From positions 1-16,937 of the forward strand of contig CAZBDT010000041.1 in the NCBI GenBank assembly GCA_964490745.1: a stretch of 16,937 nt of DNA, given 5' to 3'. Position 1 is the first letter of the stretch. Every line of letters starts with the position of its first letter. A model generated the notes under the pieces. It saw nothing but the letters and a program-made list of their open reading frames with translations, had not been told where the DNA came from and ran no database searches. The translations under genes were made by a program, and so were the position numbers. Positions 1-6,814 of the stretch are shown piece by piece. This stretch comes from Litorimonas sp964490745. GTDB taxonomy: Bacteria > Pseudomonadota > Alphaproteobacteria > Caulobacterales > Maricaulaceae.

Positions 1-447
1 GCCTTTGGCGATGCGCTCAAGCCGGAATTCAAAGCCTATTCCCAGCGCGTCATCGACAATGCGCAAGCCATGGCATCTGCTATGGTTGAGGGCGGATATG
101 CTGTTGTGTCCGGCGGAACTGACACGCATCTGGCGCTTATCGATCTCTCGCCCAAAGGCGTGAAAGGGAATGCCGCCGAAGCCGCGCTCGGACGGGCTTA
201 CATCACCTGTAACAAGAATGGCATCCCGTTCGACAAAGAGAAGTTCACCATCACATCCGGCATCCGTGTTGGTTCGCCAGCGGGCACGACGCGTGGCTTT
301 GGCCCCGCAGAATTCCGCGAAATTGGTCAGTTGATGGTTGAGGTTTTGGATGCACTTGCTGAGAATCCAGAGGGTAATCCAGAGGTTGAAGAGAGCGTGA
401 AAGAGCGTGTCATTGCGTTGACAAGCCGCTTCCCAATTTATTCGTAG
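1..447 (+). CDS. glyA: Serine hydroxymethyltransferase, C-terminal part (5' end outside window)
   Basis: This is the last 148 residues of the PLP enzyme that interconverts serine and glycine while charging tetrahydrofolate with a one-carbon unit in the cytoplasm. The reading frame is open from base 1 and ends at TAG 445-447. Diagnostic stretches are VVSGGTDTHL followed by the LGRAYITCNKNGIPFD region, and TSGIRVGSPAGTTRGF, whose arginine corresponds to the substrate-carboxylate-binding arginine of the family. The PLP lysine and N-terminal two thirds lie upstream of the window. glyA followed by nrdR and riboflavin genes is a familiar alphaproteobacterial order. Nothing odd is seen in the visible part. 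Confidence 0.97.
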   Translation, partial: AFGDALKPEFKAYSQRVIDNAQAMASAMVEGGYAVVSGGTDTHLALIDLSPKGVKGNAAEAALGRAYITCNKNGIPFDKEKFTITSGIRVGSPAGTTRGFGPAEFREIGQLMVEVLDALAENPEGNPEVEESVKERVIALTSRFPIYS

Positions 448-459
448 GATGCTGCGGCG

Positions 460-669
460 TTGATTAAGCGACCGTCGAAAGTAGAACTTGCGTTTGCTTT
501 TAGACGGTCGTTGTTTGTTGCTCTGGCATTGATAGCCTTTCAGATATTGTTTTATTTTGTGAATCTAAAAGCCGACACTTTTGGCTTGATCTTATCCGTG
601 TGCGTCGGACTGATGGCTTCAACGTTGATTTTTGTGGGTTATTTATTTTTCTTTGGTCTTCGACGTTAG
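460..669 (+). CDS. Small membrane protein with two predicted helices, unknown function
   Basis: A 69-residue protein that I do not recognise. It has a basic N-terminus (IKRPSK), then two hydrophobic segments at about residues 15-35 and 41-66 ending in a GLRR tail, so it is probably an inner-membrane hairpin. The only early start is TTG at 460, with no convincing Shine-Dalgarno. It lies in the same frame as glyA, 12 bases after the glyA stop, so it could be translated by reinitiation. The hydrophobic pattern argues for a real gene, but the weak start keeps confidence moderate. No catalytic or binding motif is visible. Confidence 0.55.
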   Translation: MIKRPSKVELAFAFRRSLFVALALIAFQILFYFVNLKADTFGLILSVCVGLMASTLIFVGYLFFFGLRR

Positions 670-679
670 CGTTGTTGCG

Positions 680-708
680 TTTACCTTCACAGTAAAAGTG
701 CCTATATC
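680..708 (+). promoter_or_regulatory. Candidate promoter of nrdR, leaderless arrangement
   Basis: A -35-like TTTACC (680-685) and a -10 TATATC (703-708) are separated by 17 bases. The extended -10 CCTATATC matches 7 of 8 positions of the GCTANAWC pattern known for Caulobacter housekeeping promoters. Only six bases separate the -10 from the nrdR ATG at 715, so transcription would begin at or next to the A of the start codon. No Shine-Dalgarno precedes the ATG, which fits a leaderless mRNA. Confidence 0.55.
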
Positions 709-714
709 CCCACC

Positions 715-1182
715 ATGCGTTGCCCATTCTGTTCATCCGAAGACACACAGGTCAAGGATTCTCGCCAAGCCGAGGATAATTCGGCTGTGCGGCGTCGCCG
801 CCAATGCGGTAGCTGTGCGGGGCGCTTTACGACTTTCGAACGTGTCCAACTTCGCGACCTGACCGTCGTGAAAAAGTCGGGCCGCAGAACGCCATTTGAC
901 AGGGATAAGCTGGCGAGGTCCGTCTTGATTGCTTTACAAAAACGTCCTGTCCAGCCCGAGCAAATTGAGCAGATGATCTCCGGTGTAGTCCGTCAACTGG
1001 AAGCGGGCGGAACGTCTGATATTGAATCTGATCGTATTGGCGAGCTCGTTATGGAGGGCCTCTCCAATTTGGATAAAGTTGCCTATGTGCGCTACGCCTC
1101 TGTCTATAAAGACTTTCGCGCGACAGAGGACTTCGCGTCCTTCATCACGGATGAGCGTTTGAGTAGTGACGAGGACGATTAG
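715..1182 (+). CDS. nrdR: Transcriptional repressor NrdR
   Basis: NrdR senses ATP/dATP and represses ribonucleotide reductase genes by binding NrdR boxes. At 155 residues it has the family length. The N-terminal zinc ribbon has its four cysteines (C3, C6, C31, C34), with the conserved basic RRRR run (26-29) and RFTTFERV (37-44). The ATP-cone domain follows at about 49-139, starting VVKKSGRRTPFDRDKL. It heads the run that continues into the riboflavin genes (two bases to the next start). The ATG has no Shine-Dalgarno and sits seven bases past a good -10, so a leaderless transcript is likely. I see no clear NrdR box in the 45-base upstream gap. Confidence 0.97.
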   Translation: MRCPFCSSEDTQVKDSRQAEDNSAVRRRRQCGSCAGRFTTFERVQLRDLTVVKKSGRRTPFDRDKLARSVLIALQKRPVQPEQIEQMISGVVRQLEAGGTSDIESDRIGELVMEGLSNLDKVAYVRYASVYKDFRATEDFASFITDERLSSDEDD

Positions 1183-1184
1183 CC

Positions 1185-1847
1185 TTGTCCCAATTCGCCC
1201 GACCCAAAATCACGCTCAAACTTGCCACATCTCTTGATGGCAAAATCGCACTCGCCAATGGTAATTCGCAATGGGTGACGTCTGAAGAGGCCCGCGCTCA
1301 CGGACGATATCTACGCGCCGAAAATGATGCGATTGCTGTGGGGGCGGTGACTGCTGAACTGGATAATCCGCGCCTGACATCGCGCGTGCCCGGTCAGAAA
1401 GACCCTGTGCGCATTGTTTTCGACACGACGCTGAAACTTGATCTGTCTTCACATTTAGTCGCGACTGCGGACCAGACTCCCACATGGGTCTTTACGCGGG
1501 CCGGGTCCGAAGCCAAAGCCGAAGCTCTGCGAGAACATAATGTTGTTGTTCATGAGGTCACCGATAAAAATGGCCTCAGTTTGGAAGAAGCCTTGGCTGT
1601 TATGGCCGAGGCGGGACTTCGCACATTGCTCGTGGAAGGTGGCGGCGCATTGATTGCTAGTTTCATCCGCGCCGGACTTTTCGATACGCTGCATTGGTAC
1701 CGCGCCCCTGTTCTGCTGGGCGGTGACGGTCGAGATTGTGTAGGTGCATTAAGTTTCACAGAAATGGGTCAAGCTATACGTTTGCACCGTATGAAGGTCA
1801 GCGAAGTTGGGCAGGACCAACACGAAGTTTATGTGAGAGCGGGTTAA
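1185..1847 (+). CDS. ribD: RibD reductase domain only (5-amino-6-(5-phosphoribosylamino)uracil reductase-like)
   Basis: This 220-residue protein corresponds to the C-terminal half of bifunctional RibD, the NADPH-dependent reductase with a dihydrofolate-reductase-like fold in riboflavin synthesis. Recognisable parts are ITLKLATSLDGKIA, SQWVTSEEAR, DAIAVGAVTAELDNPRLTSR and LLVEGGGALIASF, with VLLGGDG near the end. The N-terminal zinc deaminase domain of ordinary RibD (HAE and PCxxxGRTPPC motifs) is absent. There is no room for it, because nrdR ends two bases upstream and an in-frame TGA lies at 1167-1169. The start is TTG at 1185; no earlier in-frame start exists. The stop overlaps the ribE ATG as TAATG, suggesting translational coupling. 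The deaminase must be encoded elsewhere if the pathway works. Confidence 0.88.
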   Translation: MSQFARPKITLKLATSLDGKIALANGNSQWVTSEEARAHGRYLRAENDAIAVGAVTAELDNPRLTSRVPGQKDPVRIVFDTTLKLDLSSHLVATADQTPTWVFTRAGSEAKAEALREHNVVVHEVTDKNGLSLEEALAVMAEAGLRTLLVEGGGALIASFIRAGLFDTLHWYRAPVLLGGDGRDCVGALSFTEMGQAIRLHRMKVSEVGQDQHEVYVRAG

Positions 1848-2461
1848 TGTTCACAGGCATTATTACGGATATTGGCACAGTGAAATCGGTGACCCGTGGC
1901 ACCGGAGGAGAATGGGGCGACACGCGCATGGATATTGAATGCGCCTATGACACCGACACCATCGATATTGGCGCATCCATCTCTCATGCTGGGGCTTGCA
2001 TGACCGTCATAGAGAAAGGGCCGGGCTGGTACGCGTTTGAGGTCTCTGATGAGAGCTTGGACAAGACCACCATGCGTCAGTGGAAAGACGGCACAAAGAT
2101 TAATCTCGAACGCGCCCTAACGGGAGCGGATGAACTGGGCGGTCATTTGGTGACTGGACATGTTGACGGGGTGGGCACGCTGACTGCACGGACAGAGATT
2201 GCGGGTTCGCTGAAACTCGATTTCAAAGCCCCCGACCATATTGCCTTCGGTATCGCGCCCAAAGGGTCTATCACAGTTGACGGTGTGTCCCTGACCGTGA
2301 ATGAGGCGTCCGGCTCGACATTTTCCGTCAATATAATCCCGCATACCGCCCAAGCGACGACTTTGGGTGGATTACAGCCGGGCGATCACATAAATCTGGA
2401 AATCGACCTGATCGCCCGCTATGTGGCGCGCTACCTCGCTCATATGGGACAGAAAACTTGA
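1847..2461 (+). CDS. ribE: Riboflavin synthase, alpha chain
   Basis: It catalyses the last step of riboflavin synthesis, dismutation of two 6,7-dimethyl-8-ribityllumazines to riboflavin and the pyrimidinedione recycled by RibH. The 204 residues form two lumazine-binding repeats. The first opens with the typical MFTGIITDIG start, which fixes the ATG at 1847 rather than an earlier in-frame start at 1736 that lies inside ribD. The second repeat begins at about HLVTGHVDGVG and contains GVSLTVNEAS and a PHTAQATTL segment. The start overlaps the ribD stop by one base, and the TGA stop overlaps the TTG start of ribB by three bases, so the genes are probably coupled. Confidence 0.97.
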   Translation: MFTGIITDIGTVKSVTRGTGGEWGDTRMDIECAYDTDTIDIGASISHAGACMTVIEKGPGWYAFEVSDESLDKTTMRQWKDGTKINLERALTGADELGGHLVTGHVDGVGTLTARTEIAGSLKLDFKAPDHIAFGIAPKGSITVDGVSLTVNEASGSTFSVNIIPHTAQATTLGGLQPGDHINLEIDLIARYVARYLAHMGQKT

Positions 2462-3600
2462 CGGACCAGATTACAGATGCCTCGGAAGATGTTTATAATC
2501 TCGCCACGCCGGAAGAGATTATCGAAGAGGCTCGAAATGGGAAAATGTATATTCTTGTCGATGCTGAGGATCGCGAGAATGAGGGTGATCTGATTATTCC
2601 AGCCCAATTCGCTACGCCCGAAGCTGTGAACTTCATGGCGAAATATGGACGGGGCCTCATCTGCCTCGCCTTGGAAGAAAAGCGGGCCGAAACGTTAGGG
2701 TTAGAGCCGCAGAATAAGAATAATGGCTCGCGCTTTGAGACAGCTTTCACCCAATCTATTGAAGCCCGCGAAGGCGTGACAACCGGCATTAGTGCTGCCG
2801 ACCGCGCGCTAACAATCCAAGTCGCCATTGACCCTGATAGTCGCGAAGATGATATCGTGACGCCCGGTCACATGTTTCCCTTAGTTGCCAAAGATGGCGG
2901 AGTATTAGTACGGACAGGTCACACGGAAGCGTCGGTCGATATTTCACGTATGGCGGGATTAAATCCATCTGCTGTGATTTGTGAAATTATGAATGATGAC
3001 GGCACCATGGCGCGTTTACCTGACCTCGTGAAATTCGCGCAGCAACATGATATGAAAATCGGTACAATTGAAGATCTTGTCGCCTATCGCCTACAAAAAG
3101 ATCATTTTGTACGCCATATCGCCAGCAGTGATTTTCGCAGTCAAAATGGCGATGAGTTCAAAATTCATGTTTATCGCAACTTCCTCGATAATAAAGAACA
3201 TGTCGCCCTTTCTAAAGGCGAAGCTGAACCGGGGGTTCCGAGCCTTATCCGCGTCCACAAGATTGATTTCGCGGGAGATGTTCTATCCGAAGACAGTCCG
3301 CGTTCGGGCTTGATTTGGGATGCCATGAAACAGCTAGCCGCCCATGACGGCCATTCCGTTTTAGTGCTGATCCGCGAGGGCTCCATCGACAGCTTGCTCG
3401 AACGGCTCGGTGCGCATAAATCCACGGTAAACCGCAAAGAACAAACCATTCGAGAATATGGCGTCGGCGCGCAAATTTTGTCACATCAAGGCGTGACAAA
3501 GATGACGTTGATTACAAATGTTATGCCAAAGATTATTGGGCTAGAGGCTTATGATCTTGAGCTTGATGGTATTACCCCGCTAAAAAATACACGGACTTAG
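2458..3600 (+). CDS. ribB: 3,4-dihydroxy-2-butanone-4-phosphate synthase with degenerate GTP cyclohydrolase II-like domain (RibBX type)
   Basis: A 380-residue protein with the architecture of bifunctional RibBA. The N-terminal half (about 15-212) is an intact DHBP synthase that makes the four-carbon unit from ribulose 5-phosphate. It shows EDRENEGD (37-44), TGISAADRALTI (109-120), RTGHTEASVD (152-161) and CEIMNDDGTMAR (175-186). The C-terminal half (about 220-375) resembles GTP cyclohydrolase II (IRVHKIDFAGD, IREYGVGAQIL, GLEAYDLEL). However, the three zinc cysteines are gone: the expected cysteine sites read HKIDFAGD and SEDSPRSG, and the RQEGRGIG motif is replaced by IREGSIDSL. This matches the proteobacterial RibBX variant, whose second half is taken to be inactive as a cyclohydrolase. 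TTG at 2458 overlaps the ribE stop (TTGA). Standard annotation pipelines may call it RibBA. Confidence 0.92.
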   Translation: MTDQITDASEDVYNLATPEEIIEEARNGKMYILVDAEDRENEGDLIIPAQFATPEAVNFMAKYGRGLICLALEEKRAETLGLEPQNKNNGSRFETAFTQSIEAREGVTTGISAADRALTIQVAIDPDSREDDIVTPGHMFPLVAKDGGVLVRTGHTEASVDISRMAGLNPSAVICEIMNDDGTMARLPDLVKFAQQHDMKIGTIEDLVAYRLQKDHFVRHIASSDFRSQNGDEFKIHVYRNFLDNKEHVALSKGEAEPGVPSLIRVHKIDFAGDVLSEDSPRSGLIWDAMKQLAAHDGHSVLVLIREGSIDSLLERLGAHKSTVNRKEQTIREYGVGAQILSHQGVTKMTLITNVMPKIIGLEAYDLELDGITPLKNTRT

Positions 3601-3608
3601 GACCACTG

Positions 3609-4037
3609 ATGAAAATTCTTGTTATCGAGGCTCGTTATTATGAGTCGATTTCTGAAGACCTTTTGCAGGGTGCGCTGGCAAAACTCCAAGCCGCTGATGC
3701 AGAGGTTGTAAAAGTCAATGTTCCGGGTGCACTCGAAATTCCGCATATTATTTCTTATGCCGAAAAGGCGAAGGCGGGTTATGATGGCTATGTCGCTTTG
3801 GGCTGTGTTATTCGGGGTGAAACAACGCATTATGATTATGTGTGCGAAGAGTCTGCACGGGCTCTAATGGACCTCGCTGTTGATCATCAACTCGCTATTG
3901 GCAACGGGATCATCACGGTCGAAAATGAAGCCCAAGCCATTGCGCGGTCTAAGCCGGATCAGAAAGATAAAGGCGGCTTTGCGGCGTCAGCCTGTTTACG
4001 CATGATACAGCTGCGTGATGAGTTGAACAAAGGATGA
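3609..4037 (+). CDS. ribH: 6,7-dimethyl-8-ribityllumazine synthase
   Basis: It condenses the DHBP product of RibB with the pyrimidine made after the RibD reductase to form lumazine, the substrate of RibE. The family usually assembles as pentamers or 60-mers. The 142 residues include the substrate-binding VPGALEIP (38-45), ALGCVIRGETTHYDYV (63-78) with the catalytic histidine H74, and the phosphate-site region KDKGGFAA (119-126). The ATG at 3609 is preceded by AGGA at 3599-3602, partly inside the ribB stop. Its stop overlaps the nusB start as ATGA. Confidence 0.97.
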   Translation: MKILVIEARYYESISEDLLQGALAKLQAADAEVVKVNVPGALEIPHIISYAEKAKAGYDGYVALGCVIRGETTHYDYVCEESARALMDLAVDHQLAIGNGIITVENEAQAIARSKPDQKDKGGFAASACLRMIQLRDELNKG

Positions 4038-4575
4038 GTGGCGCCAATCCAAAATTAAGACGTGTCTCCCGCAGGAGTGCGGTGCAGGCGCTCTATNNNN
4101 NNNNNNGATGGACGTTTCCGGTGCGCCGCATAAAACAGTCATCAAAGAGTTCTTTGATCATCGTTTCGGCTATGAAGATGAGCCGGGCATGGTCCGCGCG
4201 GATGAACCTTATTTCGAAGATATCATGAATGGTGTGGTCACGAACCAGACGCGAATTGATCAAGCGATTGAAGGTCGACTGTCAGATAAATGGCCGCTCC
4301 GTCGTTTAGACGCGACCCTGCGCGCGCTTCTGCGTTCTGCGACCTATGAAATTCAAAGCCGTCCTGACGTGCCGGCCCTCGTGATTATCAATGAATATAT
4401 GGCGATTGCGACGGAGTTTTTCTCTGGAAAAGAGCCGGGCATCGTGAATGGCGTTTTGGACAAGATCGCGAAAGAGACGCGCGCGGTCGAATTTGGTCTG
4501 ACAGCCTCTCATGCCGAGGCGTCGCCAACTGCGGATAAAAAATCGTCTGAGGATCACTCGGACAGCAATGAATGA
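4034..4575 (+). CDS. nusB: Transcription antitermination factor NusB, interrupted by an assembly gap
   Basis: NusB acts with NusE (S10) at boxA RNA in rRNA antitermination. The beginning (MSGANPKLRRVSRRSAVQALY) ends at 4096, followed by ten N. The rest resumes as MDVSGAPHKTVIKEFFDHRFG from 4108 and runs to TGA 4573-4575, giving about 180 residues. The helical NusB core is recognisable, including PYFEDIMNGVV, LRRLDATLRALLRSATYEI, PALVIINEYMAIATEFF and EPGIVNGVLDKIAKE. The N run puts the halves in different frames. With a gap length of 2 modulo 3 the frame is restored, and two missing bases completing a CAG codon would give the usual QALYQMDVSG. The break is therefore an assembly artefact and not a pseudogene. 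It overlaps ribH by four bases and thiL by eight. Confidence 0.93.
4097..4106. other. Assembly gap (ten N) inside nusB
   Basis: A run of exactly ten N, a conventional placeholder. Frame logic shows the true number of missing bases is not ten: upstream codons end at 4096 and the downstream codon ATG is at 4108, so the missing length must be 2 modulo 3. Confidence 0.98.
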
Positions 4576-5548
4576 ATTTGATCTGATTGAGCGCTATTTT
4601 GCGCCTCTGGCGGGTCCGGAAGGGCTGCGTCTCAAAGATGATACTGCGCTTTATTCACCCAAAGCTGGTTATGATCTTTTGATCACAACGGATAGTTTTG
4701 TTGAGGGCGTTCATTTTCCTGAAGGCATGTATGGCGCGGATGTTGCGGAACGCCTACTGCGGACGAACCTTTCTGATATTGCCTCTAAAGCCGGACGGCC
4801 AATCGGCTATCAACTCTCTGTCTCGATGCGCGCCTCTTACATGGAGATGTGGATTCCGGCTTTTGCCAAAGGTTTGGAGACAACGCAGGCTGAATTTAAC
4901 TGTGCCCTATGGGGTGGTGACATGACGTCTACCACGGGGCCTGCCGTTTTTTCGATTACGTTGATCGGGGAAGTGGCCAAAGGTGAGATGGTAGGCAGGT
5001 CGGGCGCATCTATTGGAGATGACATCTGGGTTAGCGGCGTCTTGGGCGATGCAAAATTAGGTTGTGATTTAGTGACGAACCAACCCATCTCACCAGCGCC
5101 TGATGGACGGGATTTATACGCTTTTGAGAGCGCTTTTTGGCGGCCTGAGCCTTGTTTTTCTTATCAGAAAATTCTCTCGAAATACGCGACAAGTTCAGCC
5201 GATATATCAGATGGGATATTGGCCGATGTCGGTCATATCTCAAAGCTCTGCAATGCGAGTGCGGTTTTGAACTTTGACGCTTTACCGTTTTCACTTGGCG
5301 CTGAAAACTGGGCAGACGCGCAAGATGATCCGATCCAAGCGCGGCAGTCTCTTGCGAGTTTTGGAGATGATTATGGGGTTGTCTTCACGGCGCGTGCCGA
5401 AAACCGGCAAGCTATTTTTGATATGGCGCGTGCGGCTAAACTGACGTTGACTTTAGTCGGCTCACTGACCCCGGGATCAGGATCTGTTTGTCTTGATATT
5501 GATGGCCGCGAAATGGTGTGGCCTCAAAAAGGCTATACCCATAAATAG
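4568..5548 (+). CDS. thiL: Thiamine-monophosphate kinase
   Basis: It phosphorylates thiamine monophosphate to the cofactor thiamine diphosphate. The 326 residues belong to the PurM/ThiL ATP-binding family. Visible are D24-D25 in LKDDTALYS, TTDSFVEGVHF (40-50), NLSDIASKAG (67-76), GGDMTS (116-121), ADISDGILADVGHI (211-224), FGDDYGVVFT (265-274) and the C-terminal GYTH. The start is ATG 4568, giving MNEFDLIERYFAPLAG as usual for the family. An in-frame start further upstream at 4511 would add 19 residues within nusB and is unlikely. The eight-base overlap with nusB suggests coupling. It is the last gene of the run, and bamE converges on it with six bases between the stops. Confidence 0.96.
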   Translation: MNEFDLIERYFAPLAGPEGLRLKDDTALYSPKAGYDLLITTDSFVEGVHFPEGMYGADVAERLLRTNLSDIASKAGRPIGYQLSVSMRASYMEMWIPAFAKGLETTQAEFNCALWGGDMTSTTGPAVFSITLIGEVAKGEMVGRSGASIGDDIWVSGVLGDAKLGCDLVTNQPISPAPDGRDLYAFESAFWRPEPCFSYQKILSKYATSSADISDGILADVGHISKLCNASAVLNFDALPFSLGAENWADAQDDPIQARQSLASFGDDYGVVFTARAENRQAIFDMARAAKLTLTLVGSLTPGSGSVCLDIDGREMVWPQKGYTHK

Positions 5549-5554
5549 TCTAAC

Positions 5555-6064
5555 TTAGCGGCCGCCTGTCTGACCCGCGCCGCCACCGCCACCGGTTGAC
5601 TGATTTGCACCTGTGAGACGATCCGTCGGAAGACGCCCAATTGTCCCAAAGATTTGCTCAAGTGCAGAGAGTTCACGGCCACGGGTTGGGGTCGTGCGGT
5701 CAACGTAATTGACAGGAACGCCGTCCTCTAAACCATATTCAGCCACTTTCGTGACTTGACCATCCGCATTGAAATGGATCGCTGTGATTGTCCGATCCTC
5801 AATTTGAGGGCGGAGATAAGCGTAGCGCTGACGAACGGAGGTGATGTAATACCAGACGTCATCATCCACATCTTCATTAAATGTCGATTCGACAGAAGGT
5901 TTACCGAGCCGAGATAAAACGGACGTCTTTGTATCCGTGTCAGGATTAACGGCCTGTGGCTTTTCTTCCGTCGGGACGTAGCCATGTGTTCTGAGTACAG
6001 GGTTACAGGCCGCGCAAAGCGCAGTTGTCGCCATGATGATTAAGAGTTTTGCAGGCACGTTCAT
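5555..6064 (-). CDS. bamE: Outer membrane protein assembly factor BamE (SmpA/OmlA family lipoprotein)
   Basis: A 169-residue lipoprotein of the BAM complex, which inserts beta-barrel proteins into the outer membrane. The signal peptide (MNVPAKLLIIMATTALCAAC) ends in a lipobox-like LCAAC, with C20 as the predicted lipidated residue; cysteine at -3 is unusual but tolerable. The mature domain begins RTHGYVP and contains SRLGKPSVESTF, DDVWYYITSV and ITAIHFNADGQV, which are hallmark BamE segments. The tail (about 145-169) is rich in glycine, serine and threonine and probably disordered. ATG at 6064 is chosen over an in-frame ATG at 6115 because it gives a clean signal peptide. It is divergent from the CBP3-family gene; no clear promoter is visible in the 111 bases between them. 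Confidence 0.9.
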   Translation of the reverse strand: MNVPAKLLIIMATTALCAACNPVLRTHGYVPTEEKPQAVNPDTDTKTSVLSRLGKPSVESTFNEDVDDDVWYYITSVRQRYAYLRPQIEDRTITAIHFNADGQVTKVAEYGLEDGVPVNYVDRTTPTRGRELSALEQIFGTIGRLPTDRLTGANQSTGGGGGAGQTGGR

Positions 6065-6175
6065 AGAGTTCACGCGTAAAGACTTATGTTGATACGGACC
6101 TAACGCTCTGACCACTGTAGGGCAAGACTGTAACTGCGTGAAGATTTGGTCAGAATTGTTTTATAAGAGGCTTAA

Positions 6176-6748
6176 ATGATAAAAATATTGAAACGCCTAT
6201 TTGGTCGCGAAGACGCTGCAACAAAGGATGCGCGTCGAATTTATGCCAAATTAATGGCGCAGTCCCGCGCTCCGGAATTTTACGGCGAAGGACGTTTCAA
6301 GGATAATTATGATGGACGCATAGATGTTTTGACGCTTCATATCGCTGCAGTCCTGTCGAATCTAAATCGTTATGGTCAGAATGGTGAACGTCTCGGGCAG
6401 GCTCTGTTTGATGAAATGAAAGATGATTTTGAAATTGCCTTGCGTGAGGAGGCCTTGTCAGACGCAAGTGTTAAGAAGCGAATTCAGCCGATGATTTCTC
6501 TCTTCTATGATCGCGTGAAAAAATATGCGGAGGCGCTGCACGAAGAAAACCCACGCGAGGCTTTGGAGCGTGTGTTCGGAGAGTCGCTGATTGATCAGAT
6601 CAATTCATCGGAGTTTCGTGCTGATAATCAAGACTCATTCATCGGATCGATGTCGGGCTATCTTAAGGCTTTTGACGATAAGCTAACGGATATGACGCTT
6701 GGACAAATTGCTCTGACTGAATTTTCTTTCCCAGATACCTCATTCTGA
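6176..6748 (+). CDS. Ubiquinol-cytochrome c chaperone family protein (CBP3-like)
   Basis: A 190-residue protein of the family that includes yeast Cbp3, an assembly factor for cytochrome b of the bc1 complex. A bc1-assembly role in this bacterium is inferred from the family. The recognisable core is RRIYAKLMAQSRAPEFYGEG, DNYDGRIDVLTLHIAAVLSNL, LGQALFDEMKDDFEIALREE and VKKRIQPMISLFYDRVKKYAEAL, all expected to be helical. The protein lacks a signal peptide or membrane segment and is probably cytoplasmic or peripheral. A good Shine-Dalgarno (AAGAGG, 6165-6170) precedes ATG 6176. The bamE/CBP3 pair next to plsX is typical of Alphaproteobacteria. Confidence 0.9.
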   Translation: MIKILKRLFGREDAATKDARRIYAKLMAQSRAPEFYGEGRFKDNYDGRIDVLTLHIAAVLSNLNRYGQNGERLGQALFDEMKDDFEIALREEALSDASVKKRIQPMISLFYDRVKKYAEALHEENPREALERVFGESLIDQINSSEFRADNQDSFIGSMSGYLKAFDDKLTDMTLGQIALTEFSFPDTSF

Positions 6749-6814
6749 GACAGCTTTATGGCTAGGCTTTAGCATTGAAGCGCAGTATAGCTCGCGTTCA
6801 AACTGGAACACTGA

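Noticed and set aside
3118..3600. Calling the gene a normal bifunctional RibBA
   Set aside because: The zinc cysteines and the RQEGRGIG motif needed for GTP cyclohydrolase II are absent.
4034..4228. nusB as a frameshifted pseudogene
   Set aside because: The frame change coincides exactly with the run of N, and both halves read as intact NusB, so the cause is the assembly gap.
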